DNA of 64,000 bases from the NCBI GenBank assembly GCA_019637875.1, contig JAHBUW010000007.1, positions 1 to 64,000 of the forward strand. Reading direction: 5' to 3'. The position numbers and the translations under genes were made by a program. This DNA comes from Pseudobdellovibrionaceae bacterium. GTDB lineage: Bacteria; Bdellovibrionota; Bdellovibrionia; Bdellovibrionales; Bdellovibrionaceae. The notes beneath the pieces are model-generated. The model searched no databases and was not told the origin of the DNA. It saw only the letters and a program-made list of their open reading frames with translations. Shown here piece after piece: positions 50,624-59,119 of this stretch; position 1 is the first letter of the stretch; every line of letters begins with the position of its first letter.

Positions 50624-51817
50624 TCAGTTTCCGTCATTTGTAGTCGAATTGTCCTCCATTTGCATCTCTGTTTTGTTCAGCTCGTCTTGGATATTGATCG
50701 TCTTTTCACGAGGGCGGCGCGGCGCCCGGCGCGTCGGCGCGGGGCTCTCTTCCGGAGCCATGATCTGCGTCTGCGGCGTCACGGATTTGGGCGCTTGGTT
50801 CTGGAACGGACGTTGGTCGACGCCATCGCGGACGTTTTCTTCAAACGTGCTCGGATTCTCGTAGTTGGGAGTATAGGGCGACGACTTCCTGCGCAAACCC
50901 GAATAATCCCAGCGGTAGATCATTCCGCCTTGGAAAATGGCATCCCGTGCGACGTTGGAGCCGCTCCAATCCATTCCGCCACCGAAGTGGAACGAAAATT
51001 CCGGGGTCGCGTTCACGCGCAACCACAGGTTCGACTCCATCGAGGAGGGGTTGAAGGCGGCGTAGCGTTTCGCGCAGCCGTTGACGGGGCAGAAGTAGGT
51101 CGCGTCGATGGCGGTTTCGCGGTCGGTGTCTTTGTCGTAGTTCAGGCTTTGGTAACCGCGGGCGTCGACGCCGATATTCCAGCGGCCGTTTTGACCGAAC
51201 GAGAACTCGAACAGCGCGCCGTACGGCAAAAGCGTCGAGCGTCCGCCGTCGCGGTAAGTGACGCCGGCGAAACCGCCGAAACGGTAGCTGCGGCGTTCGA
51301 CGCGCAGGACGATGCGGCCGTTGGCTTCGATCACGCCTTCGCTCAGCGCGACCTTTGCGTCGGGCTTTCTTTCCGTCGATTCGATGGGAAATGTGAACGA
51401 GAAGTCGGGAATCACCAAAATACGACCCGCGACCAGAACGAAGTCGGTGCCGACCTGACCGTAGGCGAAGCCCGTATTGGTTTTTGTCTGCGGAGTGCCG
51501 AAAACGGTATTGGTCGATTCAGCCGAAGTCAGGCGGCCCGAGCCGTAAAGGTGAAAGCGGGGCGCAATTTCGGCCCGCGCGCCAAAATCGAAGTCCGTCG
51601 TCGCGAAGGACGAGCCCGAGTTCAACTTCGTGAAGGTATTGCCGGATTTCTCGAAATTGCCCTCGGTTTTGGCGTAGCTCGCCTCCAGCTTGATGTCGAT
51701 GCGTTCGGGAGTGCCGAATTTAAAGTCATCATAGGGCGCCGAATGGGCGATGGAGGTCGCGGTTGAGGCGACAAGCGTCACGGCCAGGACGGCTGGTCCA
51801 AGTCTGTTCATTCTCAT
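50624..51817 (-). CDS. Outer-membrane barrel-like protein, upstream of valS
   Basis: The product has 397 residues. A signal peptide (about 1-27) is followed by alternating beta strands with aromatic ends (RFHLYGSGRL, RSYRFGGFAG, WNIGVDARGY), consistent with a barrel or surface beta protein. The last about 80 residues are Pro/Asn-rich and charged, with NIQDELNKTEMQMED at the end, so they are probably disordered. No family is recognised. An internal ATG two codons downstream is an equal start candidate. Its stop lies 8 bases from valS. Confidence 0.7.
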   Translation of the reverse strand: MRMNRLGPAVLAVTLVASTATSIAHSAPYDDFKFGTPERIDIKLEASYAKTEGNFEKSGNTFTKLNSGSSFATTDFDFGARAEIAPRFHLYGSGRLTSAESTNTVFGTPQTKTNTGFAYGQVGTDFVLVAGRILVIPDFSFTFPIESTERKPDAKVALSEGVIEANGRIVLRVERRSYRFGGFAGVTYRDGGRSTLLPYGALFEFSFGQNGRWNIGVDARGYQSLNYDKDTDRETAIDATYFCPVNGCAKRYAAFNPSSMESNLWLRVNATPEFSFHFGGGMDWSGSNVARDAIFQGGMIYRWDYSGLRRKSSPYTPNYENPSTFEENVRDGVDQRPFQNQAPKSVTPQTQIMAPEESPAPTRRAPRRPREKTINIQDELNKTEMQMEDNSTTNDGN

Positions 51818-51867
51818 GCGTTATCCACCTGACAAAAATGGGATTGTTTAATAATCCTGCAAGCCTC

Positions 51868-53127
51868 ATGGGTGATCAAAACAAATCCGAACTCAAGGTC
51901 ATCTTTCTGACCGTCTTTTTGTACCTGGTCGGTTTTGGCGTCATTATTCCGCTTTTGCCCATGCTGAGCCGCGACCTTGGTGCCACTTCTTTCGAGCTGG
52001 GATTGCTGATGGCGATCTACAGTTTGAATCAGTTTTTGTTCTCGCCCTTCTGGGGTGCGCTGTCGGATCGCGTGGGGCGTCGACGCGTCCTGCTGACCTG
52101 TCTGGGACTTGAGGTCTTCTGCTACATCATCTTCGCGTTCGCGCGCAGCGTGGAAATGCTGATCGTCGCGCGCGGACTCGCGGGTTTTTTCGGCGCGAGC
52201 CTTTCCACCGCTTCGGCCGCAGTGTCCGACGTGACCAGCGAGAAGGAGCGATCGAAAGGCATGGCGCTGATCGGCGCGGCTTTCGGTTTGGGTTTCATCT
52301 TCGGACCGGCTCTTGGCGGAGGATTGTCGCTCTGGGGTTCGAAGATTTCGAGCGAGCCCTATTTCGCCTCGACCTTCACGCTTTTAGGCGTGGCGGTTTT
52401 GTGTTTGGTCAATTTTTTGATGGCTTTACGTTACTTGAAAGAAACGCGAGTTCCGGCCGAGCTTGAGGCCACCGCGCGGGATGAGCGTCCCGGCTGGCGT
52501 CGTGGATTACTGGCGCTGATCGACAAAGTCGGGGCGATGCGGACCGCGCTCGGCAAGCCCGTGATCGGGACTTTGGTCTTGAGTTTCGCACTGGCGTCGA
52601 TCGCGATGTCCACCATGGAATCCACGCTCGCGCTCTACGTGGCGGATCATTTCGGGTGGGGGCTTTTTGAAATCAGTCTGGGCTTCGTTTACATCGGCGT
52701 GCTCGCGACGGTGATGCAAGGTTATCTGGTGCGCAAACTGCTTCCCCGTTACGGCGAAAAGCTGCTCTTGCGCGTCGGACTTTTCTTGCTCGCTTTGAGT
52801 TTAGGATTGATCGGTGTCGCGGACGAGCTTTGGATTCTGGGTGTCGCGATGACGATCTTGCCTTTCGGTCAGGGCCTCGTGAATCCGTCGGTTCTGGGGA
52901 GCGTCAGTTTGCTCGCGGGTAAACACGAGCAGGGGCGCATCTTGGGAACCGCGCAGGGATTTTCGGCGCTCGGTCGCATCGTGGGGCCGTTGGTCGGCGG
53001 TTGGAGTTACGCGCGTCTGTCGCACTCTGCACCGTACTACATCGCGGCGGCGACGGCGCTGGTCGCGTGCGTGCTGATCGTCGCGCTCGGTTCGCGGGTG
53101 CCTTCGACGGGAAAGGCGGACGCCTAA
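51868..53127 (+). CDS. MFS transporter (TetA/MdtG-like)
   Basis: The product has 419 residues with 12 predicted helices. The MFS signature is GALSDRVGRRRVLL after helix 2, and the N terminus FLTVFLYLVGFGVIIPLLP is typical of TetA-type drug efflux proteins. ATG 51838 is an equally possible start; neither has a good SD. It is followed by a 1-base overlapping (TAATG) gene for a pseudo-rhodanese. Substrate unknown. Confidence 0.9.
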   Translation: MGDQNKSELKVIFLTVFLYLVGFGVIIPLLPMLSRDLGATSFELGLLMAIYSLNQFLFSPFWGALSDRVGRRRVLLTCLGLEVFCYIIFAFARSVEMLIVARGLAGFFGASLSTASAAVSDVTSEKERSKGMALIGAAFGLGFIFGPALGGGLSLWGSKISSEPYFASTFTLLGVAVLCLVNFLMALRYLKETRVPAELEATARDERPGWRRGLLALIDKVGAMRTALGKPVIGTLVLSFALASIAMSTMESTLALYVADHFGWGLFEISLGFVYIGVLATVMQGYLVRKLLPRYGEKLLLRVGLFLLALSLGLIGVADELWILGVAMTILPFGQGLVNPSVLGSVSLLAGKHEQGRILGTAQGFSALGRIVGPLVGGWSYARLSHSAPYYIAAATALVACVLIVALGSRVPSTGKADA

Positions 53128-53471
53128 TGCCTCTCGGACTTTTTCAGTTTTTGAATCTGCTTCGTCAGCGCGTTCACTTTTTCGTTTTCGCCTGGGCGTC
53201 TTTCGATGGCTTGGACATCAAGGGCATGGAGAAGATGCACCTCGATCACATCGTGGTCCCGATGACCGGCGAGCCCGACCTCGGCGCGTTGAAAACAAGC
53301 ATGCGTGAGTTGAAACTCGAACCTGCGGCGCCGATTTTACTGATCGATGGCGACGGTGTTCGTGCGCGTGAGATCGCGCAGGCCCTGGACGAAGAAAGTT
53401 ACATCAATGTGTTCTACGCCCTCGACGGCGTGAGCGGTTTCCTCTCGGAAAAACAAGCGTCCTTGCAATAA
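53127..53471 (+). CDS. Small rhodanese-like protein, no catalytic Cys
   Basis: The product has 114 residues. The C-terminal part (LLIDGDGVRAREIAQALDEE, then NVFYALDGVSGFLSE) matches the end of rhodanese domains. The active-site loop has GDG where the catalytic Cys loop would be, so sulfurtransfer is unlikely. It begins in the stop codon of the MFS gene (TAATG), so it is translated with it and may regulate or bind it. Confidence 0.7.
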   Translation: MPLGLFQFLNLLRQRVHFFVFAWASFDGLDIKGMEKMHLDHIVVPMTGEPDLGALKTSMRELKLEPAAPILLIDGDGVRAREIAQALDEESYINVFYALDGVSGFLSEKQASLQ

Positions 53472-53603
53472 GGAACCGCAATCTTGAGAGTGTCTTGAAC
53501 GTCTGTCGGCACGCGTTTCGTCCTAAGTCTGGTTCGGCTTGAGGAGGGCTTGCGCGGGTCTGTTGGTTGACACCAGAATGAGCTTTGTTCAAGGAGGACA
53601 CTG

Positions 53604-54914
53604 ATGAAATTGGCACTGCGTGGACTGGCGTTGGGATTGGCTTTGACGACCGCGGCTTGCAGCGGCGGTGGTGGTGGAGGCGGCGGTTCGAGTTCGACTC
53701 GCAAAGGCACGGGTTATCTGAAGGTGGATTTGCCTCAGATGACGGGCGCGAGCTCGGCGGTCGTGGCTTCGTCGATCGGCACGATGAGTTTGCCATGGGC
53801 GGAGTCGGCGTCGTCGGGAACTCCTGCTCTGACCCTGAAGCAACTGGTGACCAATACGAACCAAGGTGAGAACTGCGTCGGGATCGTGGAAAGCATTCCC
53901 TTCTTGGTCTGCATGGTGGAATCCATGGGGATCAATAAGCCCGGAACTTATTCCGGAACCCTCGGCGGTGTGACCTTGACGGCGGTCGTGGCCGAACTTT
54001 CCGCCGACCCGAATGGTTATGACATCGAAGCCGTGGTTACAAAAAGCGGGAAAGACATTTTTAACTACAAAGCAAACACCGCGGGAACCAAAGGTGAGAT
54101 CCGCTACGAGCTGATCGAGTTCTTCGACGTCATGGGCGTTCCGGCGAACGCGGACGAAGTGCAAGAGCGGGCGAATATCGTGAAGTGGGATAACACGGAT
54201 TCCGCAAATGCCATTGTCGAGACCTGGGAAGAGTACCACTCTGTCTATATGAACACCACCACGACGAAATGGGTCGCTCATATGAAGGCTCTCGTCGATG
54301 AGGACAATGGGATCGCCGATATCGTGCAGAAGCAGTCTTCGCATGGCTATTACAGCGCCATTACCGAGTCGCGTTTGCGTACGACGATTTTCCAAACTCG
54401 GTTCAAGGGATCGCACATCATCGAGGCTTTTGCGGTCTGCGACGAAGGGGGCGCCACCGCCGGGGCCGTCGTTTTGGGCACGAACTGTTGGGACTTCGAC
54501 ACGAATACGGGCGTCGACAATCCGTCGAGTCCCACGCGCAATTGGCGCATGGGGAACCCCGCGGAAACCGGATTCAGTGGCTCCGCTCCGGGAGTCCTGG
54601 TCGGTGGAACATGGAACGACACCTCGGGATTCTCGTTATTGGAGTCGAAGACTCTGACCCCGTCGATACCCGTCACCAGCGATCCGAATACGCCCGGGAA
54701 TCTCGTGGACGGAAATCAAACTTGGTCCAGCACGGCGTTTGCGGATAGCACATTGACGGACCTCGTCTCCGCTCAACGTGGCGGAAGTCATGCCTTCACT
54801 TTGTCGGTGGGAACGACGCAATCGGGAGAGACCGGAAATTCCGTCGCGAAGCTCGTGCAAGATGTCCAAACCATGTCCTTCGCAACAATGGACGCACTGA
54901 TCAGCGGCAAGTAA
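53604..54914 (+). CDS. Lipoprotein with poly-Gly linker, unknown
   Basis: The product has 436 residues. The lipobox is TAAC (Cys21), followed by a run of eight Gly and three Ser as a linker, then a large globular region rich in Thr, Asn and Gly. Two Cys in the N-terminal third (ENCVG and FLVCM) and two later (AVCDE and TNCWD) could pair. The RBS AAGGAGGACACTG is very strong. No family is recognised. The gene ends three bases before a REP-like element (54918). Confidence 0.72.
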   Translation: MKLALRGLALGLALTTAACSGGGGGGGGSSSTRKGTGYLKVDLPQMTGASSAVVASSIGTMSLPWAESASSGTPALTLKQLVTNTNQGENCVGIVESIPFLVCMVESMGINKPGTYSGTLGGVTLTAVVAELSADPNGYDIEAVVTKSGKDIFNYKANTAGTKGEIRYELIEFFDVMGVPANADEVQERANIVKWDNTDSANAIVETWEEYHSVYMNTTTTKWVAHMKALVDEDNGIADIVQKQSSHGYYSAITESRLRTTIFQTRFKGSHIIEAFAVCDEGGATAGAVVLGTNCWDFDTNTGVDNPSSPTRNWRMGNPAETGFSGSAPGVLVGGTWNDTSGFSLLESKTLTPSIPVTSDPNTPGNLVDGNQTWSSTAFADSTLTDLVSAQRGGSHAFTLSVGTTQSGETGNSVAKLVQDVQTMSFATMDALISGK

Positions 54915-54917
54915 GTA

Positions 54918-54944
54918 AAGGTCGCCGCTCACGTCTTGAAACGC
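54918..54944 (+). repeat. REP-like element, diverged short form
   Basis: AAAGGTCGCCGCTCACGTC and TTGAAACGC match the short REP except for GTAG becoming GTCG and one change in the central tract. It lies directly after the stop of the preceding lipoprotein gene and points toward the hairpin at 54956 and the DUF167 gene. Confidence 0.75.
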
Positions 54945-54955
54945 GTCGCATGACG

Positions 54956-55029
54956 AAAGGTACCTTCTTCCTATTGGTTTCGCAGGTGCGCCACTGGCCG
55001 TGCGCAACCAATAGGAAGAAGGTACCTTT
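54956..55029. repeat. Long hairpin with 24-bp perfect stem
   Basis: The arms 54956-54979 and 55006-55029 are exact reverse complements. Each begins or ends with the AAAGGTACC / GGTACCTTT core, and the loop is 26 bases. It is followed by TTTT, so it can terminate transcription arriving from the plus-strand lipoprotein gene. The internal sequence (CTTCTTCC, GTTTCGCA) resembles that of the hairpin at 55323. Confidence 0.9.
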
Positions 55030-55030
55030 T

Positions 55031-55318
55031 TTATTCCAGAGCCGCGCGGATGGCGCTTTCGTCCAGCGACGCGGGGAGAGCCAAGCTTTTCTGCTTCGAC
55101 GTCGCGCCGGCGACGATTTCCAGGTCTGCTTGGCGGACGCCCAGACGCTTCGCTAGAAAGCGCACGAGCTCTTCGTTCGCGGCGCCATCGACGGGCGGAG
55201 CCTTCACTTTGATCTTCAGCCGATCGCCGTGAACACCCACGATTTCATTATTGGAAGCTTGAGGCTGAATTTGCACGGCGAGCACCCAGCCGCGTTTCGT
55301 CGATTTCAGGAAGGGCAT
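55031..55318 (-). CDS. DUF167/YggU family protein
   Basis: The 95-residue protein has the family features VQIQPQASNNEIVGVHGDRLKIKVKAPPVDGAANEEL (in part) and FLAKRLGV. The biochemical role is unknown; the fold is a small alpha/beta domain. It is the last gene of the maf-yggS-proC-divIVA-yggU order known from other bacteria. It is cut off from divIVA by a long hairpin and a REP, and its ATG lies just beyond the hairpin, with no clear SD. Confidence 0.85.
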   Translation of the reverse strand: MPFLKSTKRGWVLAVQIQPQASNNEIVGVHGDRLKIKVKAPPVDGAANEELVRFLAKRLGVRQADLEIVAGATSKQKSLALPASLDESAIRAALE

Positions 55319-55322
55319 ACGC

Positions 55323-55382
55323 AAAGGTAGCTTCTTCCCGATAGTTTCGCACCTGCGAAACTATCGGGAAGAAGCTACCTTT
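55323..55382. repeat. Long hairpin with 29-bp perfect stem
   Basis: The arms 55323-55351 and 55354-55382 are exact reverse complements with a 2-base loop. The ends are AAAGGTAGC / GCTACCTTT, the same core as the hairpin at 54956. It lies directly upstream of the DUF167 gene and next to the REP at 55394. Such a stem can extrude as a cruciform and could block the DUF167 transcript or RBS. Confidence 0.92.
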
Positions 55383-55393
55383 TGTCATGCGAC

Positions 55394-55432
55394 GCGTTTC
55401 AAGAAGTAAGCGGCTGGGCGCCCCCGGCTACC
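55394..55432 (-). repeat. REP-like element, long form
   Basis: The minus strand reads GGTAGCC, GGGGGCGCC, CAGCCGCTTACTTC and TTGAAACGC. It differs by a few bases from the right REP at 6949. The divIVA stop codon (55435-55437) lies two bases beyond it. Confidence 0.85.
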
Positions 55433-55434
55433 TT

Positions 55435-55959
55435 TTACCCGGCGGACAGAGGCGAGATTTCGGTGATCTTGGTTTCGTCGATGCTCGCGCGGGGGAGGCC
55501 GAAGGCGGGTTGAGTCTTTTCGCCCTGCTCGAGGATCGTGAGGTGCGCTTGGACCAGGCCCTTGAGGTTTGCTTCGAACTGCAGGCGCGCGCGTTTCAGA
55601 TCCGAGATTTCGCCGTAGATCTTCTTCAGCGAGTCACGTGAGTCACGGGTGATGATTTCGGCTTTCTGTTGGGCGTCGGCGATGATGAGTTTCGCTTCGC
55701 GCTCGGCGTCTACGCGCAAGCGCTCGGACATTTGCGATGCGGTTTGGATGGTCGATTGCAACAGACGATCGCGCTCGCGGGTTTCGGCGAAGGCGATTTC
55801 TTTTTCGCGAACGGCCTCACGCAGTTGGTTGCGTTCGAGGACCAGGGCTTCCATTTCCGTGGCGACGATTTGCAGGAATTCGATCACTTCTTCTTCGTTC
55901 AGTCCGAACATGCTGCGACCGAATTGGCGATGACGGATGTCGATCGGCGTCAGTTTCAT
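55435..55959 (-). CDS. divIVA: DivIVA-domain protein
   Basis: The 174-residue product starts MKLTPIDIRHRQFGRSMFGLNEEEVIEFL, the DivIVA membrane-targeting motif. A coiled coil from about 30 to 140 follows, and the C terminus is variable. It probably binds curved membrane and organises poles or division. Its place between proC and yggU fits the maf/yggS operon. AAGGAGGAAGCC precedes the ATG. Confidence 0.93.
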   Translation of the reverse strand: MKLTPIDIRHRQFGRSMFGLNEEEVIEFLQIVATEMEALVLERNQLREAVREKEIAFAETRERDRLLQSTIQTASQMSERLRVDAEREAKLIIADAQQKAEIITRDSRDSLKKIYGEISDLKRARLQFEANLKGLVQAHLTILEQGEKTQPAFGLPRASIDETKITEISPLSAG

Positions 55960-56009
55960 GGCTTCCTCCTTGAAGCGCGAGATCTTAGGCGACGCCTTCA
56001 GGATAACCT

Positions 56010-56837
56010 TTAGTTGGAACTCTTCGCAAGTTCGCGGTTACGGAGGGCGGCTTTCTCGAAACTGTAGCGAAGCGCCCGTTCGATTTCGAATTCCCTCATG
56101 GAATCAAGACCTGCGGCCGTGACGCCCTTCTTCGAGGTGACCCGGCTTTGCAGCTCTTCAAGACCTAGGTCGTGATTTTGCGCCGCCAGCTGGGCCGCGC
56201 CCAGAAAGGTTTCCACGACCATGCGACGGGCGTCGGCCTCTTCGAAGCCGCGCTCGAGGATCCAATCATGGAAGTAAGACATGAACTCGAAAACGAAGCC
56301 TGTTCCCGACGAGCACGAAACCATCAGCGCTTCGAGTTGCTCCTCATCGGTGCATTGGAAAACCGCGCCCAGCGGGCTGAGTAGGTCCTCGACGATGACC
56401 TGCAGACCGCGATCTTTTTCTTTATCCGACATCAAGTAACCGACCACGCCACGCTGGATGACGGACGGAGTATTCGGCATCGCGCGCACGACGCGTGCTT
56501 GGGGAATTTTCTTTTGCAGGTCGTGTAAAGTCAGGCCGGCGGCCAAGCTGACCACGATCTGCTTTTCGTGAAAGCTCGAGACAAAGGGATCAATCGCCGA
56601 ACTGAAATCCTGGGGCTTCACCGCGATCACGATGATGTCGCAATTGTCGATGACCTGCTCGTTGATCTGCGCGGCGGTGATGCCCCAGTTCTCGACGGCT
56701 TTTTGCAGTTTTCCCGGAGAGCGGTTCGAGGCGTGAATGTGCGTGGGGTTCAGGGTTTTGGTGTCGACCAGGGCCTTGACCATCGCTTGCGCCATGTTGC
56801 CTACACCGATGAAACCGACTTTGTACGGAAAGGCCAT
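56010..56837 (-). CDS. proC: Pyrroline-5-carboxylate reductase
   Basis: The product has 275 residues. It reduces pyrroline-5-carboxylate to proline with NAD(P)H. The N-terminal dinucleotide-binding block is GFIGVGNMAQAM, and the C-terminal active-site block is VTSKKGVTAAGLD. It is placed between yggS and divIVA on one transcript. Confidence 0.96.
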   Translation of the reverse strand: MAFPYKVGFIGVGNMAQAMVKALVDTKTLNPTHIHASNRSPGKLQKAVENWGITAAQINEQVIDNCDIIVIAVKPQDFSSAIDPFVSSFHEKQIVVSLAAGLTLHDLQKKIPQARVVRAMPNTPSVIQRGVVGYLMSDKEKDRGLQVIVEDLLSPLGAVFQCTDEEQLEALMVSCSSGTGFVFEFMSYFHDWILERGFEEADARRMVVETFLGAAQLAAQNHDLGLEELQSRVTSKKGVTAAGLDSMREFEIERALRYSFEKAALRNRELAKSSN

Positions 56838-56892
56838 TCCGAAATTCCCCTTGTTGAAATTCCAATCAGTCTATCGCCAACCGCAAAACGAT

Positions 56893-57540
56893 TCACTGCG
56901 CGGCGCGAGAGCGCTCGCCGAAAAGGATCGAGCCCAAACGAACCCAGGTCGCCCCTTCTTCGATCGCCACCCGGAAATCCGCGCTGGTGCCCATGGAGAG
57001 CTGATTCGCCTCGACGGCATCGCGCTGGATCTGTCGGCCCAACTCCGCGAGTTCCCGAAAAAGCGGGCGATTGGTTTCGGCGTCGTTTTGGAGAGGAGGC
57101 ATCGTCATCAGACCGCGAATTTCGAGTCCCGCCAGACGGCGCAACTCGGACCACGCGCTCTCGAAATCCGCGCGGCCGAATCCGGATTTGGAGTCTTCTC
57201 CGCCCACGTTGACTTGGAAAAGAACGGGTTGGCGTCGGGATTCCGCCAGCGCGGATTGAGAGATTTTTTCCGCCAATTTCAGTGAGTCGACCGAATGAAT
57301 CAGTGAAAAGTTCGACTTCAAGAATTTCACTTTGTTCGACTGCAATGAGCCGATCAGATGCCAGCGGAGTTTCATTGCCGAGAGCTCTTCGATTTTTGCC
57401 AGTGCTTCTTGGATGTAGTTTTCGCCGAAGTCGACATGGCCACGTGCCGCCGCGAGCGCGCGAATTTTTTCCGTCGGCTGCAATTTCGAAACGGCGACGA
57501 CGCCGACGTGCGCGGGAATTTGCGACCAGTCGAAACTCAT
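56893..57540 (-). CDS. yggS: YggS-type PLP homeostasis protein
   Basis: The product has 215 residues. It has the family PLP-Lys motif VAVSKLQP, HLIGSLQSNKVKFL, and the MSMGTS-like block (LSMGTSADF) that binds phosphate. It regulates PLP supply rather than acting as an enzyme. ATG 57540 is chosen as the family start; the longer frame to 57606 is not supported. It overlaps maf by four bases (ATGG/stop) and is followed by proC. Confidence 0.95.
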   Translation of the reverse strand: MSFDWSQIPAHVGVVAVSKLQPTEKIRALAAARGHVDFGENYIQEALAKIEELSAMKLRWHLIGSLQSNKVKFLKSNFSLIHSVDSLKLAEKISQSALAESRRQPVLFQVNVGGEDSKSGFGRADFESAWSELRRLAGLEIRGLMTMPPLQNDAETNRPLFRELAELGRQIQRDAVEANQLSMGTSADFRVAIEEGATWVRLGSILFGERSRAAQ

Positions 57541-58175
57541 GGATTCCGCCTTAAGGCCCACTGTGGCAGCGGAGCGGGCGTCGCGGTCGGCGTGACGCCG
57601 AACCACCGCGCGAGATTTCCGACCAAACTTTCCATCGGGAGTCCGACGACGTTCGTGTAAGAACCGCGAACCGCGTCGACGAAATCGCCGCCGCCGCCCT
57701 GAATGCCGTAACTGCCGGCCTTGTCCAGGGGATGTCCGGACTTCACGTAGTCCTGAATTTCGCGCTCAGAAAGTGAACGAAATGCGACCTCGGTCGTCTC
57801 AATCCAAGATTTTGGAATTTTCGAATTTTCGTCCAGAAGGCAGACAGAGGTCTTGACCAAGTGGGTCCGGCCCGAGAGGGAAATCAGCGTCGCGATCGCG
57901 TCCGCGGCGCTTTCGGGCTTTCCTAATGGCCTCTCGTCGAGGACGACCATCGTATCGGCCGCGATGACCAGTCTGGACCCACCTTGGGTCCTGTCTAACG
58001 ACTGGACGGAAGCCCGGGCTTTCCGGACGGCGATGTCTAAAATCTGCTCATCCACAGTCAGGTTTTCCTCAAGAGTTTCCGATATTTTAGAGGGATGGAC
58101 CTGAAATTTGAAACCGGCATTTGTGAGCAGTTCACGACGTCTTGGAGATTCCGAGGCGAGGACGAGTTCATACAT
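57537..58175 (-). CDS. maf: Maf-family nucleotide pyrophosphatase
   Basis: The product has 212 residues. The N-terminal LVLASESPRRRELL is the Maf signature, with ADTMVVLDERPLGKPES and the later GSYGIQGGGGDFV active-site block. It hydrolyses non-canonical nucleoside triphosphates and so has a sanitising role. The ATG at 58175 has GAG upstream; GTG 58193 and ATG 58190 are alternatives. It diverges from the Tad gene at 58217. Confidence 0.94.
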   Translation of the reverse strand: MYELVLASESPRRRELLTNAGFKFQVHPSKISETLEENLTVDEQILDIAVRKARASVQSLDRTQGGSRLVIAADTMVVLDERPLGKPESAADAIATLISLSGRTHLVKTSVCLLDENSKIPKSWIETTEVAFRSLSEREIQDYVKSGHPLDKAGSYGIQGGGGDFVDAVRGSYTNVVGLPMESLVGNLARWFGVTPTATPAPLPQWALRRNP

Positions 58176-58216
58176 GCAGCTCGAGTTCATCACAGGTTTT
58201 TGGAAATGGGGAGAGA

Positions 58217-59119
58217 ATGTTAAACCCAGATGTGATTCTCTACATGGCCATGGGACTGAGTTTCGTGTCGGTGTACTTCGTCACGCAGGCTTTGCTGACG
58301 AACAACACCGATAAGCAAATTCTGTCTTGGGCGAATGGCAGTGAGCCGCAGAAGTCCTCGTCGGCACTGATCAATTGGTCGCGTCCGTTGGTTCACCAAT
58401 TCACATTGCAGCACGCCGCGCGCGTGAAGAGCCCCTCGTATCGCAAGAAGCTTGAACGCCTGATCATGACCGCGGGCTTGTCGCGCGAATTGAACGTCGA
58501 TGAGTTCATCGGCCTGAAAATTTTCTGGGGCTTCGGTTTGCCGGGATTCCTGATCGTGTTCAACTTCGCCTTCGGATTGGGCATCGGCTGGCCGGTCTTC
58601 GTGGTCGCGATCGCGCTGGGCTGGCAGTTCCCGGATATGTACGCGAAGAGCCAGAAGAAAAAACGCGAGCTTTCGGCTCGCGCGGATCTGCCTTTCTTCG
58701 CGGACCTCTTGGCGTTGTCGACCGAGGCCGGACTTGATTTCATCTCGGCGATGCAGCGGATCGTGGACAAGGCCGAAGGCAGCGTCCTCGGCGACGAGCT
58801 GGGCATCGTGCTGAAAGATATCAAACTCGGTGCTTCGCGGATGGACGCCCTTCGCGGATTGGCGAAGCGCCTGGACATTCCCGAGATCATGAGCTTCGTC
58901 GCGGTCCTGGTCGACGCCGACGCGACGGGCGCCAGCATCTCGCAAGTTTTGAAAGACCAATCGGTGCAAATCCGTCTGGAGCGTTTCGTCCGCGCCGAGA
59001 AGGCCGGGGCCCGCGCTTCGCAGCTGATGTTGATCCCGCTGATCTTTTTCATCTTGCCGGCGGTCTTCATCGTCGTCTTCGGTCCGGTCATCGTGAACTT
59101 CACGCGGGGGACGTTCTAA
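58217..59119 (+). CDS. tadC: TadC-like type II secretion F-domain protein
   Basis: The product has 300 residues. The inner-membrane platform protein of Tad/Flp pili has helices near the N terminus (about 8-26), the middle and the C terminus. The GspF-domain (about 130-270) includes ADLLALSTEAGLDFISAMQRI and LEDIKLG-like KDIKLG. ATG 58217 has GGGGAGAG before it. No tadB, cpaF or flp is in this window; the locus probably extends outside. The stop overlaps the next start (TAATG). Confidence 0.9.
   Translation: MLNPDVILYMAMGLSFVSVYFVTQALLTNNTDKQILSWANGSEPQKSSSALINWSRPLVHQFTLQHAARVKSPSYRKKLERLIMTAGLSRELNVDEFIGLKIFWGFGLPGFLIVFNFAFGLGIGWPVFVVAIALGWQFPDMYAKSQKKKRELSARADLPFFADLLALSTEAGLDFISAMQRIVDKAEGSVLGDELGIVLKDIKLGASRMDALRGLAKRLDIPEIMSFVAVLVDADATGASISQVLKDQSVQIRLERFVRAEKAGARASQLMLIPLIFFILPAVFIVVFGPVIVNFTRGTF

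Noticed and set aside
48168-50864. Open frame of 898 codons on the plus strand across valS
   Set aside because: It mirrors valS on the opposite strand in GC-rich DNA. Its residues are of shadow type (many Arg, His and Val), and valS is unmistakable on the minus strand.
54918-55432. DUF167 gene as a free mobile cassette bounded by inverted REPs
   Set aside because: yggU is the normal neighbour of yggS/proC in other bacteria, so the gene is more likely resident, with REPs inserted around it. I keep the repeat structure as a finding but not the cassette claim.
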